A stretch of DNA of 64,000 bases from Bacteroides graminisolvens DSM 19988 = JCM 15093 (lineage in GTDB: Bacteria > Bacteroidota > Bacteroidia > Bacteroidales > Bacteroidaceae), in assembly GCF_000428125.1 (NCBI RefSeq), contig NZ_KE386627.1:197375-261374 (forward strand), given 5' to 3'. The notes beneath the pieces are model-generated. The model did no database searches. It had not been told where the DNA came from and saw only the letters and a list, made by a program, of their open reading frames with translations. The stretch's first letter is position 1; the number at the start of each line of letters is the position of its first letter. The position numbers were made by a program, and so were the translations under genes. Positions 7,960 to 16,748 of this stretch are shown piece after piece.

Positions 7960-8364
7960 TTATTCCTTGCAATTGCTCTCGTCGGACGTGCAACTGTCGC
8001 ACGTGCCCGAACAGAGGTTACTACTCTCCATAGCGTCGGTCACGGTGAATGGATGCAGTTTGTTTTGCTTGTACAATAGCAGGTTTTGTGTTAAATCTGT
8101 TCCACTGCTTTTATATACTTGTATGCCGTTCTCAACAAAAAGGTTGAGGGCAAGCAGCTGAATTTGTGAGGTTAGTACAGCTGCAATTCCCATTTCTTTC
8201 ATCTGTTTGGTAATTTTACTTCCGGGCGGTATAATGGTGCGCCAGGGAATAAAACAGCAAGTTTCTGCATCAGAGGCCTCGGGATCAAATATGCATACGT
8301 GGGTAGTCTTGTTAAATCCTTCGGCAATCAGTTTGTTATCGTATACGGGTATGATCAGTTTCAT
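7960..8364 (-). CDS. NifX/NifB-C-terminal-like cofactor-binding protein with Cys-rich tail
   Basis: 134 residues. Residues 1-105 resemble the NifX/NifB/NafY-type domain that carries nitrogenase cofactor precursors: a start MKLIIPVYDNKLIAEGF, a central KITKQMKEMGIAAVLTSQI and a late NLFVENGIQVYKSSG. The tail holds four cysteines in C-SGT-C-DS-C-TSDESN-C, which could hold a metal or cluster; that is inference. It is the last gene of the nif block, its start overlapping the modC end by 29 bp. It may move NifB-co or FeMo-co, or act in molybdenum handling given its neighbour modC. Confidence 0.75.
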   Translation of the reverse strand: MKLIIPVYDNKLIAEGFNKTTHVCIFDPEASDAETCCFIPWRTIIPPGSKITKQMKEMGIAAVLTSQIQLLALNLFVENGIQVYKSSGTDLTQNLLLYKQNKLHPFTVTDAMESSNLCSGTCDSCTSDESNCKE

Positions 8365-9016
8365 CTGTTTCTACTATTAGTCCGTTTTTAATTTTGATAA
8401 TCTCATTGGCCATGCGCCGGGCCTCGGGCAGGTCATGTGTAACCATGATGCTGGTTGAGTTGAGGTATTCGTGCGCCTTGAGTATTTCGCTTTGCAATGC
8501 CTCACGCATTTCCTGATCAATGGATGACAGCGGCTCATCGAGCAGTAATATCTGTGGGGAAGAAGCTAATGCTCTTGCCAGTGCTACCCGTTGTTTTTGT
8601 CCGCCCGATAGTTTGCCGGGTTTCTGTGTTGCCAGTCCTTTCATTCCGAAAATATCCAGCAGTTCGTTTATATGAGTTGGGTTGTGTGCACGTTGCGCAT
8701 AGCCTATGTTTTGCGCCACCGTCATGTTGGGAAAGAGTGCCAGGTCTTGAAACATGTAGGCGATGCTTCGTTGTTGGGGTTTGAGGTTGATGCGGGCGGT
8801 GGAGTCAAACCAAGTTTTGCCGCCTACTCGTATCACTCCTTCGTCGGGTGTGAGTAGTCCGGAAAGTATTCGGAGTAATGTAGTTTTCCCTGAGCCCGAA
8901 TGTCCCACCAAGCAGATAAAGTCGCCGCCGGAAATTTCTCTCCGGATGTTCAGCATGTTTTTGCCTTCGGTAGTGGTCATTTCTTTTCGTACGTCAATGT
9001 AGATAGATTCTTTCAT
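8336..9016 (-). CDS. modC: Molybdate ABC transporter ATP-binding protein
   Basis: 226 residues. Walker A GHSGSGKTT, Q-loop MFQDLALFPNMTV, signature LSGGQKQRVALARAL, Walker B LLLDEPLSSID and the switch histidine in VTHDLPEA are all present. It powers molybdate import with ModB and ModA. At this length it lacks the C-terminal TOBE/Mop molybdate-binding domain found in longer ModC proteins such as that of E. coli. It starts 4 bp after modB and overlaps the nifX-like gene, so it is translationally coupled on both sides. Confidence 0.92.
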   Translation of the reverse strand: MKESIYIDVRKEMTTTEGKNMLNIRREISGGDFICLVGHSGSGKTTLLRILSGLLTPDEGVIRVGGKTWFDSTARINLKPQQRSIAYMFQDLALFPNMTVAQNIGYAQRAHNPTHINELLDIFGMKGLATQKPGKLSGGQKQRVALARALASSPQILLLDEPLSSIDQEMREALQSEILKAHEYLNSTSIMVTHDLPEARRMANEIIKIKNGLIVETDETDHTRIR

Positions 9017-9020
9017 GTGT

Positions 9021-9686
9021 TCAGTTTGTTTTTTTGTTAATACTGTAGATTACTGTCAGTATGACAAATGAAATGAGAAATAGAATCAATGCGTATTGAT
9101 TGGCGGCACTGTAGTTCAGCGCCTGCACTTCATCATACAGAGCGATAGAGGCTACCCGGGTTTCGCCGGGCATGTTACCGCCTACCATTAAAACGATGCC
9201 GAACTCGCCTATGCAATGGGCAAAGGTCATGGCAACTGCCGTGATTACGCTTCCTCGTATGTTGGGCAAAAGCACTTTGAAAAAAGTGGTTGTGGCCGAT
9301 TTACCCATGGTATATGATGCTTCGCGCAAACTAACGGGTAGTGCGGACAGACCGTTTTGTAAGGGCTGTATCATGTAAGGTAATGAGCAGAGTATGCTGG
9401 CAATGAGTATGCCGGTGAAGCTGAATGCCAGTCGCACATCAAACCATTCTTCCAGGGTTTTACCAAAGGCATGTTGCGGACTGTAGGCTACTAGTATATA
9501 AAATCCCAATACGGTGGGGGGTAACACCATAGGCATAGAGATCAGGGCTTCTGCAACTGCCTTGAGCCGAAAACGCGAAAATGCCAGAAAATAAGCAATC
9601 GGCAGGCCTGTTACCAACAGAATAATTGTGGTAAGACTTGCCAGTTTTCCGGTTGTAAGTAGTGTGCTTATAAACTCGTTCTCCAT
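9021..9686 (-). CDS. modB: Molybdate ABC transporter permease
   Basis: 221 residues with about five membrane segments. The permease signature with the EAA-type loop is seen around LREASYTMGKSATTTFFKVLLPNIRGSV, and the molybdate-permease block GEFGIVLMVGGNMPGETR follows. It forms the membrane channel with ModC. The binding protein modA is not adjacent but lies at the other end of the nif block, 10 kb upstream in transcription. The 46-bp gap before it carries a ModE-like inverted repeat (9697-9719), so modBC may have its own molybdate control. Confidence 0.92.
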   Translation of the reverse strand: MENEFISTLLTTGKLASLTTIILLVTGLPIAYFLAFSRFRLKAVAEALISMPMVLPPTVLGFYILVAYSPQHAFGKTLEEWFDVRLAFSFTGILIASILCSLPYMIQPLQNGLSALPVSLREASYTMGKSATTTFFKVLLPNIRGSVITAVAMTFAHCIGEFGIVLMVGGNMPGETRVASIALYDEVQALNYSAANQYALILFLISFVILTVIYSINKKTN

Positions 9687-9696
9687 AATTTGTTGT

Positions 9697-9719
9697 CGTT
9701 ATAAATTAAAAAGATATCG
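9697..9719. promoter_or_regulatory. Putative degenerate ModE operator before modB
   Basis: CGTTATAA, 7 nt, AGATATCG. It matches the perfect inverted repeat at 22358-22380 (CGTTATCT, 7 nt, AGATAACG) at 13 of 16 arm positions with the same 7-nt spacer, and lies 11-33 bp before the modB start codon. Confidence 0.45.
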
Positions 9720-9732
9720 ACGGGCTAAAAAA

Positions 9733-10854
9733 TCAACGATGTTTGTACAGTCCAAGTAACTCAGATTCGGTGAGGGAACGTTTTAGTTTGTCGGACGTCT
9801 TCTTTACTTCGTTGAGCATCTTGATGCTTTCGCGTTCCGTCAGGTTGCAGCCTTTAGATGACAGGAAACTGCACAAAGCCCTACTGCCGCTATGTTTACC
9901 GAAAACAAATGGTTCCTCACTCCTGCCTACACTTAACGCATCAATAATCTGATAGGTGTTTCTATCGGTTAGCAGGCATTGCGTGTGTATGCCCGATTCG
10001 TGACTAATGGCGTATTTGCCCGTAATGGGTTTCATATCAGACAGGCTGCGATTGGAAGCTTGCTGCACAAAAGACGATAGTTCCGTTAGGTATCGGGTTT
10101 GAATACCGGTTTCAATACGAGAACTAAGTTGAAGTGCCATGATGACTTCTTCGAGTACGGCATTTCCCGACCTTTCGCCCAATCCGTTAACAGTTACGCT
10201 GGCTGCATCGGCACCCGACAATAAAGCGGTGACCGTGTTAGCGGTTGCCATGCCCAAATCGTTGTGTCCGTGAAATTCAAAAGGAACCGCCGGATATTCT
10301 TTTTTTAGCTTGCCAAACAGTGATGCAACGCTTAGCGGGTTCAGAATGCCAACTGTATCGGCTATGCGGATGCGTGCTGCTCCGTAAAGCATGGCATGAC
10401 CAATGAAATCGGTCAGAAAAGAGGGACCGCTTCGGGAAGCATCTTGTGCACCTATTGTTACGTAGTCAAATCGGCCGGCTGCGTAATTGAGCATTTCTTT
10501 GAGCTGTGTGATCACCCATAGTTCGTTTTTTCCCAAAGCACGCAGGTGAATGGAAGAAACGGGAAACGAGATATGTACACCTTGTACTCCTGTTTCTGCC
10601 GCACGGTCAATGTCTTGCGGCAAAGCTCTGCACCAGGCTAGACATTTGAAAGAGAAACCCGCCCCAACCAATGTTTTGATGTTTTCCTTTTCTTTTGTCG
10701 ATATGGCGGGCGTGCCTATTTCTACTTCGGGCACAGCGGCGTTGTGGAGTAAGCCGGCAATCTTCAGCTTCTCTTCCAATGAGAACACTACGCCGGCGGC
10801 TTGTTCGCCGTCACGCAGTGTAGTATCAATAATATGTGCTTGGGGATGTTTCAT
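9733..10854 (-). CDS. nifV: Homocitrate synthase
   Basis: 373 residues from the ATG at 10854, which overlaps the ferredoxin stop as ATGA; an earlier in-frame ATG at 10878 is less likely. HMGL/DRE-TIM fold: IDTTLRDGEQAAGVVFS at the start is the DRE metal/catalytic motif, FEFHGHNDLGMATANTV gives the HxH metal ligands, and VNGLGERSGNAVLEE follows. It condenses acetyl-CoA and 2-oxoglutarate to homocitrate, the organic ligand of FeMo-co. Its place beside nifB and a ferredoxin supports NifV over isopropylmalate synthase. Confidence 0.92.
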   Translation of the reverse strand: MKHPQAHIIDTTLRDGEQAAGVVFSLEEKLKIAGLLHNAAVPEVEIGTPAISTKEKENIKTLVGAGFSFKCLAWCRALPQDIDRAAETGVQGVHISFPVSSIHLRALGKNELWVITQLKEMLNYAAGRFDYVTIGAQDASRSGPSFLTDFIGHAMLYGAARIRIADTVGILNPLSVASLFGKLKKEYPAVPFEFHGHNDLGMATANTVTALLSGADAASVTVNGLGERSGNAVLEEVIMALQLSSRIETGIQTRYLTELSSFVQQASNRSLSDMKPITGKYAISHESGIHTQCLLTDRNTYQIIDALSVGRSEEPFVFGKHSGSRALCSFLSSKGCNLTERESIKMLNEVKKTSDKLKRSLTESELLGLYKHR

Positions 10855-11159
10855 TCTGAAATCAGGTATTTTTCGCAAGCCTCTCCTTCTTCGAGCGCAT
10901 CGAGGATCTCGTCTATTGCCTCTTCTGTTTCTACGCAGCCGTACCAGAAGTTATTCGGATGAACAACGATGACCGGTCCCTGCGAGCATAAGTTTAAGCA
11001 GCCTGTAGTCGACACAGCCACGTCGAGTCCTCTGTCGTTACATTCTTCCATGATGTATTGCAGCAGAGACGATGCTCCCTTTTTGTTGCAGGCTCCTTGT
11101 GCCTCTCCACTCAGACGGAAAGAGTTGCATACTAAAATGTGGTAATTGGGCTTTTTCAT
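10851..11159 (-). CDS. Thioredoxin-like [2Fe-2S] ferredoxin
   Basis: 102 residues. The cysteine pattern is that of the thioredoxin-fold ferredoxins: C11 (LVCNSFRLSGEAQGAC) with C23, then GCLNLCSQGPVIVVHP giving the second pair. The family includes the Clostridium pasteurianum [2Fe-2S] ferredoxin, known to interact with the MoFe protein. Here it sits between nifB and nifV with stop/start overlap, so a role as a nif-dedicated electron carrier or in cofactor assembly is likely but not proven by sequence. Confidence 0.88.
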   Translation of the reverse strand: MKKPNYHILVCNSFRLSGEAQGACNKKGASSLLQYIMEECNDRGLDVAVSTTGCLNLCSQGPVIVVHPNNFWYGCVETEEAIDEILDALEEGEACEKYLISE

Positions 11160-11226
11160 TTTGTCAGATTTTAATTTGTTAGTACTTTATGAATGATAGT
11201 GTTGTTATAATAGTTTGCCGTGTTGA

Positions 11227-12504
11227 TCAGGCGCAACCTTGTGCGTTTCCGCTACAGCCGCTGCCACAGCGAAAAGCATCTGCTTTCTTGATGCTGCGTA
11301 TGGGCAGGTTATTGTATATCCCATCAAGTCCTTCGTCAATCATTCCGGTCATCTGTACTACACGGATGCCGCATTCTTTGAGAATGGAAGCAGGATTCTC
11401 TCCGACCCCTGCAACAAGTATGGCACGACAGTCTATCAACAATCTGGCCACATCAATCCATCTCTGATCGCCTCCTCCTTTATCTGGCATTTCACGTTCT
11501 TCTACGTATTGGAATCCATTAGGTGTTTGGCGGAAGATGTAAACAGATTTGGCTTCACCAAGATGGAGGTTAACCAGATGTCCTTCGTAAGTTGCCACAG
11601 CTACATAAGGTCTGCTTTCTTCCCCTGTTTCAACACTCGATGATACTTGTTGCAGAATGGTATAAGCCTCTTTCATGTCTTGCCCCAAGAGTCCGGCTGC
11701 ATCGGCCCGGCATCTGGCACAATGTGTCATGATGGGCAGGTGGTGTTTGGCTTCGGCACGTACACGGAAAATCATCTTTTGGTCGGGCTTCGGCATATCC
11801 TCAAAATTAGAACCGGCCGTAGGTATCAGTGGCATGCAATTGATGAGGTCTGCCCCCAACCCTTTTACTACCCGAGTTGTTTCGTCAATATGGCGGTCAT
11901 TAATACCCGGAATAATGATGAAGTTAATTTTCACCGTTATGCCTTTGGCCTTGAGCAAGGGAATGCAAGCTAATTGTTTTTCCAATAACAGGGCGGCGGC
12001 CTCTTCTCCCCGATATACTTTCTTGTTGTATCTGACCCAGCGATATATTTTTGAGGTTATATCGGTTCGTACGCCATTGATGGTGAGGGTGACATGTGTT
12101 ACGTCTAAAGCAGCGATCTCATCAATGTAAGGTTCTAAATTCAGTCCGTTGGTCGATAGGCAGAATATTTTATCCGGGAATTCAGCTTTTACAGCTCGGA
12201 GAGTTTTTAGCACTTCGTCGGGGTTAGCAAAGGGGTCACCGGGTCCTGCTATGCCAACTACAGAAATGTTAGGAATGTGCTTATTCAATTCTTTCAGATA
12301 AGTTACCGCCTTAAACGGATCTAGTACGGAAGAGGTTACTCCCGGTCTGCTTTCGTTGACACAATCGTATTTCCGGTTGCAATAGTTGCACTGAATGTTG
12401 CATCGGGGGGCAACAGGAAGGTGAACGCGTGCATGTGTATGCCTGGCTTCCACATCGAAACAAGGATGTTTCGCTATATCGTTTTTTGTAATAACTTTAA
12501 CCAT
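11227..12504 (-). CDS. nifB: NifB, FeMo-cofactor maturase (radical SAM + NifX domain)
   Basis: 425 residues. The radical-SAM motif CNIQCNYC gives C35, C39 and C42; CVNESRPGV follows with further conserved residues of NifB. The C-terminal part, from about 300 (YVAVATYEGHLVNLHLGEAKS), is the NifX-like domain that holds the product. The extreme C-terminus is Cys/Gly-rich (CGSGCSGNAQGC). The enzyme builds NifB-co, the 8Fe core with carbide, for NifEN. Two-domain NifB is the form found in many bacteria. It follows nifN by 25 bp and precedes the ferredoxin by about 67 bp. Confidence 0.95.
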   Translation of the reverse strand: MVKVITKNDIAKHPCFDVEARHTHARVHLPVAPRCNIQCNYCNRKYDCVNESRPGVTSSVLDPFKAVTYLKELNKHIPNISVVGIAGPGDPFANPDEVLKTLRAVKAEFPDKIFCLSTNGLNLEPYIDEIAALDVTHVTLTINGVRTDITSKIYRWVRYNKKVYRGEEAAALLLEKQLACIPLLKAKGITVKINFIIIPGINDRHIDETTRVVKGLGADLINCMPLIPTAGSNFEDMPKPDQKMIFRVRAEAKHHLPIMTHCARCRADAAGLLGQDMKEAYTILQQVSSSVETGEESRPYVAVATYEGHLVNLHLGEAKSVYIFRQTPNGFQYVEEREMPDKGGGDQRWIDVARLLIDCRAILVAGVGENPASILKECGIRVVQMTGMIDEGLDGIYNNLPIRSIKKADAFRCGSGCSGNAQGCA

Positions 12505-12529
12505 GATTCTTCGTTTTATTAATGATCAA

Positions 12530-13936
12530 TTACATGTATTTGTAGCCGATAGGCGAATGTTCTTGTTTGTATTCCAACAAAGCATTCACTATCCTGTCAA
12601 ATAATTGCTGGGCACCGGAATAAAAAAGATGTTCCATGCGAGGGCCGCCTACGCGGTCGTGTATGGGAAATCCTACACGAATTAACGGGATGCCTAGTTC
12701 GCGTGCAATGTAATACCCTTTGCTGCTTCCAATTAGTAAGTCGGGTTTTGTTTCCTGAATTACTTCGCGTATCGATTCAAAATCGGCTCCGTTCATCACT
12801 TGTATGTGTGATGGATCTTCGACTACGGCTTCTATCTCTTCTTTTAAAAGACCGCTTTCGCCACCCGAGGCTACGATAACAGGAATAATACCTATTTCGC
12901 TCAGGAAAGAAACCAGACCCGACACCATGTCTTCATCACCAATGACAATTGCCTTTTTGCCGAATACATATTTATGCCCGTCGATGTACGAATCAACCAG
13001 TCGTCCTCTCTGGAGTTTGTATTTTTCAGTAATCTTCTTACCCGAAATGGTTTCAATGGTTTCTATAAAATGATCTGTAGCATCAATTCCGATAGGCATT
13101 CTCATTCTGTGATTGGGTACATCGCAATGTTCTTCAAGCCATTCACCCGCAGTGGTGATTGTTTTTGTTTTACGAATTCGTCCGGTCAATGCTCCCTTGT
13201 TGAGTATGGTGCCAAACTCGATGCTGGCTCTGGCACCTCCCGTCATCCTGATGTGATTGAGCGGTGTTCCGCCTTCGGGTACTAAGTGATAATCTTTCCA
13301 GAAAGGATTATCGAGCGAGGCGGAATAGTCGGGCAGCAAGACGTATTCTATACCCGATACTGTGAGCATTTCCTTGAGGTTACGTAAATCGGCCGGCGAA
13401 ACAAAACCCGGAAAGAGATTGATGTGTGCACCGCTCTTTGTATTCTTGTCGGCTAGTGTTGCTACAGCGGCGTATACTGCTTCGTGAAACCCATCCATGT
13501 GGCTACCCTGATAGCTGGGTGTTGAGGCATGAATAAAGACGGGCAGCAGTGGGTTTTCTTCATTTGCTTGTTTGTATTCGGCCACAAGTGCGTTTACATC
13601 TTCACCTATTGTTTCGGCCAAACAGGTTGTGGCTATGCCTATTACTTGGGGACTATATTGCCTGATAACATTGTTTATGCCTTCGATAAAATTCCGGTTA
13701 CCTCCGTAAATAGTGGTTGTTTCACTGAAGTTTGACGAAGCAATGTCCACCGGTTCTTTATAATGGCTTATCATATATCGGCGAATGTAAGTGGCACATC
13801 CCTGCGATCCGTGTATCATAGGCACACAACCTTCTATTCCCTTAAATACCACAGAGGCTCCCAGTGGTGCGCAAAGTTTGCACGCATTGCGTGAAGAGGC
13901 ATAGGGTGTTTTTTTATTTTCTGTTGTCGATTGCAT
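12530..13936 (-). CDS. nifN: Nitrogenase cofactor scaffold beta subunit NifN
   Basis: 468 residues, NifK-like. The N-terminal block NACKLCAPLGASVVFKGIEGCVPMIHGSQGCATYIRRY and later TTCLAETIGEDVNAL give the cluster-ligand cysteines in the positions expected for NifN. With NifE it forms the scaffold on which NifB-co is converted to FeMo-co. The gene follows nifE by 12 bp. Distinction from NifK rests on gene order and on the separate, better NifK candidate at 15343. Confidence 0.93.
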   Translation of the reverse strand: MQSTTENKKTPYASSRNACKLCAPLGASVVFKGIEGCVPMIHGSQGCATYIRRYMISHYKEPVDIASSNFSETTTIYGGNRNFIEGINNVIRQYSPQVIGIATTCLAETIGEDVNALVAEYKQANEENPLLPVFIHASTPSYQGSHMDGFHEAVYAAVATLADKNTKSGAHINLFPGFVSPADLRNLKEMLTVSGIEYVLLPDYSASLDNPFWKDYHLVPEGGTPLNHIRMTGGARASIEFGTILNKGALTGRIRKTKTITTAGEWLEEHCDVPNHRMRMPIGIDATDHFIETIETISGKKITEKYKLQRGRLVDSYIDGHKYVFGKKAIVIGDEDMVSGLVSFLSEIGIIPVIVASGGESGLLKEEIEAVVEDPSHIQVMNGADFESIREVIQETKPDLLIGSSKGYYIARELGIPLIRVGFPIHDRVGGPRMEHLFYSGAQQLFDRIVNALLEYKQEHSPIGYKYM

Positions 13937-13948
13937 AACGTTCTGTTT

Positions 13949-15274
13949 TTATCTGACATATTTCCAAACCGGACTCATCACGGTTCCGTATACTTCCTTA
14001 GCAAAGTTTAGCATGCCTTCGTAACCGGCCAATGCTTCTTTGCGCTCGTGATTGTGATCACAAAATCCCAATCCGATTTTGTATGCGATGGGGCGCTCTT
14101 TTACACCGCCAATAAACAAATCGGCTTGTTTTTCCTTCACAAAGGCAGACAGTTCAACAGGATTTGAGTCGTCAACAACGATGGTGTCTTCGTCACAAAG
14201 TTCCTGAATCAGTTTATAATCGTCTTTGTCGCCCGTTTGCGAGCCTACAATTACTGTTTTAACGCCAATCAGCCTCAATGCTTTGACCAACGATATGGCT
14301 TTGAAAGCACCACCAACGTAGATCGCTGCTTTTTTACCGTTCAATGCCTTTTTATAGGGAGCTAAAGCAGGAAGCAGGCGTCCCAATTCTTCTTTAACGA
14401 TAGTACGGGCTTGCTGAAGCAAATCATCGCTTTGAAAGAAGTTAGCTACTTCATACAAAGCGTCACTCATGTCTTCAATACCAAAATAAGATACTCTCAT
14501 GAAAGGCACACCGTATGTTTCTTTCATCATTTTGGCCAGATGCATCATAGAGCCCGAACACTGAACTACATTCAATGAAGCGCGGTGGGCGTTGCAAATA
14601 TCATCCACTCTTCCGTCGCCGGTGATAGTTGCATTCACATGAATGCCCATCCGTTTGTAATAATCGAGTAGAATCCATAACTCACCTGCCAAATTAAAAT
14701 CACCCAAAATGTTGATTGAGTATTTGGGTATCGGACGGTTTTGTGTGCCTACCAACTGAAAAAGAGATTCACAAGCAATGCGATAGCCGTCTTTTTTTGA
14801 TCCCTGAAATCCGGGTGCTTGTACCGGAATGACCGGAATTCCTTTTTCCCGGCTCATCTCCTTGCAGACTGCTTCCACATCATCGCCGATGACTCCAACA
14901 ATACATGTGGTGTACACAAAAGCAGCTTTTGGCTTGTGTAACTCTATTAATTCATCAAGTGAAGCATGTAACTTAGCAGTTCCACCAAAAACAACGTCTC
15001 TTTCTCTCAAGTCAGTTGAGAAACTGAGCCGGTGCAGTTCCGGTCCCGATGACAGTGATCCTCTGATGTCCCATGTATAAGCAGCACAACCAATAGGTCC
15101 GTGAATTAAATGAAGAGCGTCTGCTATGGGGTAGAGTACCACCCTTGAACCGCAAAAAACGCAGGCTCTTTGACTGACTGAACCTGCCAGACTGGCTTTT
15201 TCGCAGGCAATCACTTCGTGTGTATTGCCAACTCTGCCTATTTGATTCTTTCTTTCTTCTAACAGCGTGCTCAT
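13949..15274 (-). CDS. nifE: Nitrogenase cofactor scaffold alpha subunit NifE
   Basis: 441 residues, NifD-like. Signature block SQRACVFCGSRVVLYPIADALHLIHGPIGCAAYTWD carries the P-cluster-like cysteines and is typical of NifE, as is RDVVFGGTAKLHASLDE. TTCIVGVIGDDVEAV follows. There is no NifD-type cofactor histidine block. Together with NifN it matures FeMo-co. It lies between nifK (68 bp upstream) and nifN (12 bp downstream). Confidence 0.93.
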   Translation of the reverse strand: MSTLLEERKNQIGRVGNTHEVIACEKASLAGSVSQRACVFCGSRVVLYPIADALHLIHGPIGCAAYTWDIRGSLSSGPELHRLSFSTDLRERDVVFGGTAKLHASLDELIELHKPKAAFVYTTCIVGVIGDDVEAVCKEMSREKGIPVIPVQAPGFQGSKKDGYRIACESLFQLVGTQNRPIPKYSINILGDFNLAGELWILLDYYKRMGIHVNATITGDGRVDDICNAHRASLNVVQCSGSMMHLAKMMKETYGVPFMRVSYFGIEDMSDALYEVANFFQSDDLLQQARTIVKEELGRLLPALAPYKKALNGKKAAIYVGGAFKAISLVKALRLIGVKTVIVGSQTGDKDDYKLIQELCDEDTIVVDDSNPVELSAFVKEKQADLFIGGVKERPIAYKIGLGFCDHNHERKEALAGYEGMLNFAKEVYGTVMSPVWKYVR

Positions 15275-15342
15275 ATTTCATGTCGTTTATAGAAATACTA
15301 CAACGCTGCGAAGAGTGCAGCGTTATAATATTCCGTATGTAA

Positions 15343-16722
15343 TTAAAGCTGAAACTCAACCTTTTCGTCGGGAGAGGTGCGATCCATGTGATCCATAAAT
15401 GCATTGAGAATCTGTATCGCCAGATTGGTTGCTCCCACATAACCTGTTTTGGGGAAGAAGTTGTGTCCGGGGCGATCGGCAATTGGAAAACCATAGCGTA
15501 CAAATGGGAGATCTTCGTCACGGGCAATGTACTTGCCATACGTGTTACCAATAAGTAAGTCTACTCCTTCTTGCTTGATCCATTGATGCATTTGAAACAT
15601 ATCGGCCAGCTCCCCTCCTTTGAATTTGGCTTCCGGAATGTCTTTCAGAATAACCTTGAGTCTCTCTTCGAAAGGCTTGCCGGGAGTTCCCGATACAACG
15701 TAAACCGGACGCATATCCATGCTTACCAGAAATTCGCAAAGTGGAATCAGTGTGTCGGGATCTCCCCAGAGAGCTACTCTTTTTCCATAGAAATATTTCT
15801 GGTTATCGGCTATCAAATCAATCAAACGTCCTCTTTCTGCCGAGATACTTTCGGGAACCGGTACGTTAGCGTGTCTGCTTAACGCAGTTACAAAACGGTC
15901 GGTTGCTTTCAGGCCGATGGGGATGTCTGTTATCTCAAATTTTACTTTGCATTTGTTATCAAGCGCTACACAAGCTGTGTTGGTAGAGTATTCGCCTAAA
16001 CCGATGGTGAATTTACTATCGCCCGTAGTCTTCAGTTCTTCGGTGGTACAACCTCCTTTGGGATACATTTCATATTTTCCGGTAAGTGGTGTGTCGAGCA
16101 CATCAGTCATATCGGGAAACATCAATGTTCTCGCTTCCATGACAGAGGCGATGCGCTTGATTTCACGCATATCCGATGGTTCCATCCAACCTGCAACGAG
16201 GTTTACCACGTTCCTCTTTTTGAGAGTAGCAGTAGAGAAAAACTTTACCATGGCTGCAACTTGATTGGCATAGCCTGTAATGTGGCTACCCACGTAAGAA
16301 GGAGTATTGCAGTATATAACCTGCTTTCCTTCGGGAATTTTCCCTTCTTCAGCGGCTTTCGATACAATCTGCGTGAGGTCGTCGCCAATCGTTTCAGATA
16401 AACAAGTGGTGTGCACGGCAATCACCTCCGGTTCGTAAACTGAGAAGATTGTTTCGATGGATTGTACCAAGTTAGCCGATCCTCCGAACACAGAAGATCC
16501 CTCTGAAAACGAACTGGTTGAGGCTACGATGGGTTCTTTGAAGTGGCGTGTAAGCGCGCTTCTGTGATAAGAGCAGCAGCCTTGCGAACCGTGACTGTGG
16601 GGCAAACATCCGTGTATACCAAAGGCTGCATACATAGCTCCTATTGGCTGACAGGTTTTTGCCGGATTGATAGTCAGTGCTTTTCTATCAATTTCTTTGG
16701 CAGTAGTATGTTTTAGTAACAT
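15343..16722 (-). CDS. nifK: Nitrogenase MoFe protein beta chain
   Basis: 459 residues from the ATG at 16722; an ATG at 16746 would add eight hydrophobic residues just after the nifD stop. P-cluster ligands are C24 (TCQPIGAM), C49 (HGSQGCC) and C107 (HTTCLSETIGDD). It is shorter than the proteobacterial beta chain because it lacks the N-terminal extension, as in clostridial and other anaerobe enzymes. With NifD it forms the MoFe tetramer. It directly follows nifD. Confidence 0.95.
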   Translation of the reverse strand: MLLKHTTAKEIDRKALTINPAKTCQPIGAMYAAFGIHGCLPHSHGSQGCCSYHRSALTRHFKEPIVASTSSFSEGSSVFGGSANLVQSIETIFSVYEPEVIAVHTTCLSETIGDDLTQIVSKAAEEGKIPEGKQVIYCNTPSYVGSHITGYANQVAAMVKFFSTATLKKRNVVNLVAGWMEPSDMREIKRIASVMEARTLMFPDMTDVLDTPLTGKYEMYPKGGCTTEELKTTGDSKFTIGLGEYSTNTACVALDNKCKVKFEITDIPIGLKATDRFVTALSRHANVPVPESISAERGRLIDLIADNQKYFYGKRVALWGDPDTLIPLCEFLVSMDMRPVYVVSGTPGKPFEERLKVILKDIPEAKFKGGELADMFQMHQWIKQEGVDLLIGNTYGKYIARDEDLPFVRYGFPIADRPGHNFFPKTGYVGATNLAIQILNAFMDHMDRTSPDEKVEFQL

Positions 16723-16748
16723 CTTATTCAATATTAAAGTAATCAAAC

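Noticed and set aside
15012..15551. 179-codon minus-strand ORF as a possible frameshifted nif gene
   Set aside because: It is an alternative frame over the ends of nifK and nifE, both of which are intact in their own frames.
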